A DNA stretch of 10,936 nt from a bacterium (GTDB taxonomy: Bacteria > Auribacterota > UBA3054 > B51-G9): contig JAOZSF010000011.1 in NCBI GenBank assembly GCA_029939815.1, positions 4,940-15,875 of the forward strand, in the 5' to 3' direction. Positions 7,518 to 10,936 of the stretch are shown piece after piece; the stretch's first letter is position 1; the number at the start of each line of letters is the position of its first letter. A program made the translations under genes and the position numbers. Below the pieces are notes generated by a model. The model was given only the letters and a program-made list of their open reading frames with translations. It had not been told where the DNA came from and did no database searches.

Positions 7518-8353
7518 GCTTTCACGGCAACAATGTATCTAAAATGAAGTTGAACATTAATAATAATGTCGCTCCAAGACGGTCGGTTCAGAAAAAGAAA
7601 GCTGCCAAAGCGCTAAAGGCGATGATTGTAACCGCGCTAATAGGTGGTGCTTTAATAGCGCTATTTATTGCGGGAATTATTGTGTTTAATAAATTCATAT
7701 CTCAGCCGGCTTTTATTGTAAAACAAGTCACGGTGATAAATAATCAAACTATTAAAGCGTCCACTATAGTAAAAATGTCCGGTCTTAGAACTAACATGAA
7801 TATTTACGCTATTTCTTTAAGTTCAATTACGCACCGGCTCGAAAAATTTCCGGATATTAAGACTGTTAAAGTGTTTAAAAGACATCCGGATATGATCGTT
7901 ATTAAAGTGATTGAACGCGAGCCGATAGCCGTTGTTGTTAACACTAAAGGTCACGAAGATATTCCTATAGACAGCGAAGGAATAATGCTTTCAGATAAGA
8001 AAATGGAATACGCGCTTCATCTTCCGAAGATTACCGGGCTCCGGAATGTTGCGTATCATCCCGGGAAAAAAATTGATGATTCAAGAGTCCCGGTCGCTCT
8101 GGAATATCTTGACACATTGAAACATATTAAAAAAAATACTTTTATTAAAGTAAAAAAGATCGAACTCGAAAAACCTAACGACATTATCTTTCAGTCCGCT
8201 TCGGTTAATAAAATTTATTTTACAACCAAATTCTCAACTGAAGCGGTTTTGAAACTCGTCCGGGTGATTGACGAGTTGCGCTTTCAACGTATTAACGCAG
8301 ACAAGATTGACTTACGATTTGCAAATGTGGCTGTTACGCCGCGTTTGCTCTAA
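7514..8353 (+). CDS. ftsQ: Cell division protein FtsQ (POTRA domain)
   Basis: FtsQ (DivIB in Gram-positives) is a single-pass membrane protein that links cytoplasmic and periplasmic parts of the divisome, with FtsB and FtsL as known partners. The 279-residue product has a basic cytoplasmic tail (residues 1-36, with PRR and QKKK clusters) and one membrane helix at about 37-61. A POTRA domain follows at about 68-138 (FIVKQVTVINNQTIKASTIVKMSG to HPDMIVIKVIEREPIAVV). The beta-rich C-terminal domain ends in IDLRFANVAVTPRL, resembling the final strand of FtsQ proteins. Sequence identity in this family is low, so the call rests on architecture and on the position between murC and ftsA. The start is fixed by the AAAGGAGG motif 7 nt upstream. 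An internal Met at residue 11 is less likely. Overlap with murC suggests coupled translation. Confidence 0.93.
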   Translation: MSFHGNNVSKMKLNINNNVAPRRSVQKKKAAKALKAMIVTALIGGALIALFIAGIIVFNKFISQPAFIVKQVTVINNQTIKASTIVKMSGLRTNMNIYAISLSSITHRLEKFPDIKTVKVFKRHPDMIVIKVIEREPIAVVVNTKGHEDIPIDSEGIMLSDKKMEYALHLPKITGLRNVAYHPGKKIDDSRVPVALEYLDTLKHIKKNTFIKVKKIELEKPNDIIFQSASVNKIYFTTKFSTEAVLKLVRVIDELRFQRINADKIDLRFANVAVTPRLL

Positions 8354-8368
8354 TATTACGGATTTATT

Positions 8369-9607
8369 ATGGCTAGAAAAGATTTTATTATTACCGGACT
8401 GGATATCGGCACTTCATTTGTCCGTGCGGCAATCGCAAAATGCAATCCCGACAACGGCATCGAAATCATCGGTGCTTCGGTAAAACCTTCGCAAGGGATG
8501 AGAAAAAGTGTCATTGTTAATAAAAACGAGGTGACCGAACTCGTAAGCGCTACCGTCGAATCGGCTGAACGGGATGCAGGAGTTGAAGTCGATACGCTTC
8601 ATGTAGGCATTAGCGGCGGGCATGTCAATTGCTGTAATGTCGCCGCGATAGTCAATAATCTTGATGCTGATGACACAATTAAAGAAAAACATATCGCTAA
8701 GCTTATCGAAAACGCGAGAAATAATTCGGCTGAAAAAGGAAGGGAAGCTATTCACGAAATCACTCAGGAATATCGTCTCGACGGACACTGTGTGGAAGGC
8801 TCGCCGGTAGGGAGCGCGGGCTCACGTGTTCAAGCCAGAGTTCACATGATAACTGCTGACAGAACGATTCTTGAAAATCACGGTCGTGTTATTAATGATG
8901 CCGGATTTAGAATCGCCGGAATGTGCTGGAATGTTATCGCATCGGGATTAGCCGTTCTTTCAGAAAAAGAGAAGAAGGAAGGGGTGTTGTTAATTGATAT
9001 TGGTGGCGGCTCAACCGGTTACGCTGTATATTTTAACAATACGATTCACTACTCAAATGTTTTTGCTGTTGGGGGTGACCATGTTACAAATGATTTAATG
9101 ATAGGACTTAATATCCATTTCAATGAGGCAGAAGACATAAAGAAAACTTATGCTAAAAAAGTGCGGGCAGGAGATAATGAGAATTCAGGAATTATTCAGA
9201 TCGGCAGACCGGCACAGGAAACAAAGCCACTTTCAAAAGCGGATATAGAAATGATTATTGAATCAAGAGTAGAAGAAATTATCCGGTTTATAAAAAATGA
9301 CGTTGGCGAAAAAGGACTGTATTCTCTCATCGGAAACGGTATCGTTTTTGTTGGCGGCTCAACTCATATTTATCATTTTAAAGAAAAAGCGGAAAATTAT
9401 TTCGGGAAACCGGTGCGGTTGGCAACTCCTTTATTAAATATGCCTGATACCGGCACAAGTGAACTGAATATTTATTCCGACCGGCACGAATTTTTGAGAG
9501 ACCCGTCTTGTGCTACTATTCTCGGACTGCTTAAATCGGGTTACAATTTAAAACTCGCGGAAATGAAAAAAACAACAAGTTTTTTCGATAAACTTTTCAG
9601 ACATTAA
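8369..9607 (+). CDS. ftsA: Cell division protein FtsA (actin-like FtsZ membrane anchor)
   Basis: FtsA is an actin-fold ATPase that polymerises on the membrane, recruits FtsZ and later divisome proteins, and anchors the Z ring. The 412-residue protein has GLDIGTS at 10-16 (phosphate loop 1), an SHS2/1C region at about 84-162, LLIDIGGGSTGY at 207-218 (phosphate loop 2), GGDHVTNDL at 235-243, and the adenosine motif GNGIVFVGGST at 322-332. The C-terminal residues TSFFDKLFRH form a short amphipathic helix with hydrophobic and basic faces, the expected membrane-targeting sequence. The 1C region separates it from MreB and DnaK relatives. The gene starts 15 nt after ftsQ with no clear Shine-Dalgarno sequence and is followed by ftsZ, the usual pairing. 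Confidence 0.97.
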   Translation: MARKDFIITGLDIGTSFVRAAIAKCNPDNGIEIIGASVKPSQGMRKSVIVNKNEVTELVSATVESAERDAGVEVDTLHVGISGGHVNCCNVAAIVNNLDADDTIKEKHIAKLIENARNNSAEKGREAIHEITQEYRLDGHCVEGSPVGSAGSRVQARVHMITADRTILENHGRVINDAGFRIAGMCWNVIASGLAVLSEKEKKEGVLLIDIGGGSTGYAVYFNNTIHYSNVFAVGGDHVTNDLMIGLNIHFNEAEDIKKTYAKKVRAGDNENSGIIQIGRPAQETKPLSKADIEMIIESRVEEIIRFIKNDVGEKGLYSLIGNGIVFVGGSTHIYHFKEKAENYFGKPVRLATPLLNMPDTGTSELNIYSDRHEFLRDPSCATILGLLKSGYNLKLAEMKKTTSFFDKLFRH

Positions 9608-9628
9608 TTTATATTTTTAAATATTAAA

Positions 9629-9635
9629 ACAGGGG
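9629..9635 (+). promoter_or_regulatory. Ribosome binding site for ftsZ
   Basis: ACAGGGG lies 6 nt before the ATG at 9642, in a 34-nt AT-rich gap after ftsA. It is a fair G-rich Shine-Dalgarno match and supports the chosen ftsZ start. Confidence 0.6.
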
Positions 9636-9641
9636 ATAAAA

Positions 9642-10766
9642 ATGAAAAACGGTAAAATCCATATCCAGGTAATAGGCGTGGGCGGCGGAGGAGGTAATGC
9701 GGTAAACCATATCGCTGAATCAAATAGTGATTGCGCTCAGTTTATTGTTGTTAATACCGATCTTATGGCTCTTAATGCACTGAACATCGAAAAGAAAGTG
9801 CAGATTGGTGAGCGCTTGACAAAAGGTTTCGGTTCCGGTGCTAATCCCGAGATCGGGAAGAAAGCGGCTGAAGAGGATTATGAAAAAATTAGCAAAATGG
9901 TGGAAAATGCCGACCTCGTTTTTCTCGCAACAGGTCTCGGCGGTGGAACGGGAACAGGAGCAACACCGGTTATTGCAAAAGCTGCAAAGGCGGCGGGAGC
10001 ATTGATTGTAGCGGTAGTTACTTTACCGTTTTCAACTGAAGGATCTAAACGCGAGGAAATCGCGAAAAAAGGTCTCGATGAATTGAGACAGATCGTTGAC
10101 TCTGTTATCTGCATACCTAATGACAGAATAACTAAACTCGCGGGAGATGAAATGCCTATAAACGAAGCGTTCCGCTTGTCTGATAAGGTTTTAAATGATG
10201 CTTTTACCGCGGTAGCAAATCTTATTGTTGAAGTCGGAATCGTTAATATCGATTATAACGATATTGTTACCGTCTTTAAAGAAAAAGGTGAGTCAATGGT
10301 CGGTTTCGGTGACGGAATCGGCGAAGGCAGCGCCGTAAAAGCGGTAAGATACGCGATGACGAGTCCGCTTTTTGACAGAAATGACATTATGGGGGCTAAA
10401 CAGGTGCTTATTTCATTCGTGTCAGGAAATGATGTCACTTTAAAAGATTTTAATGATGCAATCAGAATTGTTCATAATGAAATCAAAGGTGAAGCAAACG
10501 TGATCTTCGGTGTTATTACACGGAAAAAATTTATGTCTAAAACTGAAGTCACTCTCATTGCGACAGGTTTACCGGAAATCAACAGCTGCGAGAAAAAACC
10601 AAGAGTGCCCAAACCAATCGGTAACGCTGTTCAGGTGTCTATGGACTTCCTGCCGGCAGAAGAAGGTTTGTTCGCAAATCAGGACCCGACACTTATTGCC
10701 GGAGTTAATTATGACACTCCAACATACATCCGCTGGGGAAGAAAATTAATCGAATCGGTTGCATGA
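9642..10766 (+). CDS. ftsZ: Cell division protein FtsZ (tubulin-like GTPase)
   Basis: FtsZ is the tubulin-like GTPase that forms the cytokinetic ring. The 374-residue product carries GVGGGGGNAVNH at 12-23, FIVVNTD at 34-40, the tubulin signature GGGTGTG at 100-106, TLPFSTEG at 127-134, and the T7 synergy loop NIDYND with N202, D204 and D207 retained. It should therefore hydrolyse GTP in polymers. The globular part ends near ATGL at 307-310. A short linker of roughly 45 residues follows, then a conserved-type C-terminal peptide (DTPTYIRWGRKL, 358-369) that would bind FtsA. The region after the T7 loop (residues 209-236) departs from the usual RTVMSNMGMAMMG consensus, having VTVFKEKGESMVGFGDGIGEG instead. 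It ends in tandem in-frame stops, TGA then TAA. It is the last gene of the visible operon. Confidence 0.98.
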   Translation: MKNGKIHIQVIGVGGGGGNAVNHIAESNSDCAQFIVVNTDLMALNALNIEKKVQIGERLTKGFGSGANPEIGKKAAEEDYEKISKMVENADLVFLATGLGGGTGTGATPVIAKAAKAAGALIVAVVTLPFSTEGSKREEIAKKGLDELRQIVDSVICIPNDRITKLAGDEMPINEAFRLSDKVLNDAFTAVANLIVEVGIVNIDYNDIVTVFKEKGESMVGFGDGIGEGSAVKAVRYAMTSPLFDRNDIMGAKQVLISFVSGNDVTLKDFNDAIRIVHNEIKGEANVIFGVITRKKFMSKTEVTLIATGLPEINSCEKKPRVPKPIGNAVQVSMDFLPAEEGLFANQDPTLIAGVNYDTPTYIRWGRKLIESVA

Positions 10767-10804
10767 TAATAGCAGCCATTTGCTCTGATGGTAAAAAACT
10801 GTAG

Positions 10805-10828
10805 CCGACGCGCTGATGTCGGAATTTT
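10805..10828 (+). terminator. Terminator-like hairpin after ftsZ
   Basis: CCGAC at 10805-10809 pairs with GTCGG at 10818-10822 over an 8-nt loop, followed by AATTTTT. The shape is that of an intrinsic terminator, placed about 40 nt after the last stop of the operon. The stem is only 5 bp and the T-tract short, so efficiency is doubtful. A competing stem shares its bases. Confidence 0.4.
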
Positions 10829-10849
10829 TCTCAGCCATCGGCAACGCGT
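10808..10849. repeat. Imperfect inverted repeat overlapping the terminator-like hairpin
   Basis: ACGCG at 10808-10812 pairs with CGCGT at 10845-10849, and CTGATG at 10813-10818 with CATCGG at 10836-10841 (one G-T pair). A CAA bulge lies at 10842-10844 and the loop is 17 nt. This arm-to-arm pairing of 11 positions excludes the smaller 5-bp hairpin. It could be an extragenic palindromic repeat or an alternative terminator fold. Confidence 0.4.
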
Positions 10850-10873
10850 GCCCTTCGCTATGTAATAACGGGT

Positions 10874-10936
10874 TAACGTCTAACGTCTAACGTCCAACGT
10901 CCAACGTCCAACGTCCAACGTCCAACGTCCAACGTC
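10874..10936. repeat. Heptanucleotide tandem array, nine copies, open at window end
   Basis: Nine consecutive 7-nt units fill 63 bases: three TAACGTC units followed by six CAACGTC units. The only difference between units is the first base, and the last unit ends exactly at the window edge, so the array probably continues. Each unit contains the self-complementary ACGT. No protein-coding context is visible: the T-type units place stops in the reading frames on either strand. Confidence 0.95.

Noticed and set aside
10874..10936. CRISPR array
   Set aside because: Units are 7 nt and contiguous, with no spacers and no cas genes nearby.

Overview
The window is the 3' half of a bacterial division and cell wall (dcw) cluster. 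Nine genes lie on the + strand, tightly packed and all intact: mraY, murD, a LysM lipoprotein gene, ftsW, murG, murC, ftsQ, ftsA and ftsZ. The gene spacing (0-34 nt gaps, two overlaps) points to a single operon. Nothing suggests a frameshift, insertion sequence or foreign island, and the code is standard, with TAA, TAG and TGA all used as stops.

Layout. Bases 1-60 hold the end of an unseen upstream gene or a short leader with a weak hairpin. Bases 61-2539 encode MraY and MurD, which make lipid I and add D-Glu to UDP-MurNAc-L-Ala. Bases 2568-3824 encode the one non-canonical member, a lipoprotein with a long acidic spacer and two C-terminal LysM domains. Bases 3845-7517 encode FtsW (septal glycan polymerase), MurG (lipid II synthesis) and MurC (addition of L-Ala to UDP-MurNAc). 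Bases 7514-10766 encode the division proteins FtsQ, FtsA and FtsZ. Bases 10767-10936 are non-coding, with terminator-like and alternative hairpins followed by a heptanucleotide tandem array that runs off the window edge. murB and ddl, often found between murC and ftsQ, are absent here.

How the genes work together. MurC and MurD act on the soluble UDP-MurNAc precursor. MraY and MurG turn the finished precursor into lipid-linked lipid II at the inner face of the membrane. FtsW polymerises lipid II at the septum. FtsZ forms the cytoplasmic ring, FtsA tethers it to the membrane through a C-terminal amphipathic helix, and FtsQ links it to the periplasmic machinery. The LysM lipoprotein probably binds the resulting peptidoglycan.

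Organism. A lipobox protein with Ala after the lipidated Cys fits a Gram-negative type envelope. The order mraY-murD-(LysM gene)-ftsW-murG-murC recalls the chlamydial cluster, where nlpD sits between murD and ftsW, and the FtsZ 'TLPF' loop recalls Verrucomicrobia. I therefore suspect an uncultured member of the PVC superphylum or a neighbouring lineage, with base composition moderately AT-rich by eye. This is inference, and I cannot name a genus. The window is mostly an ordinary core region. The points worth a second look are the LysM gene, the divergent FtsZ and the 3' non-coding tail.
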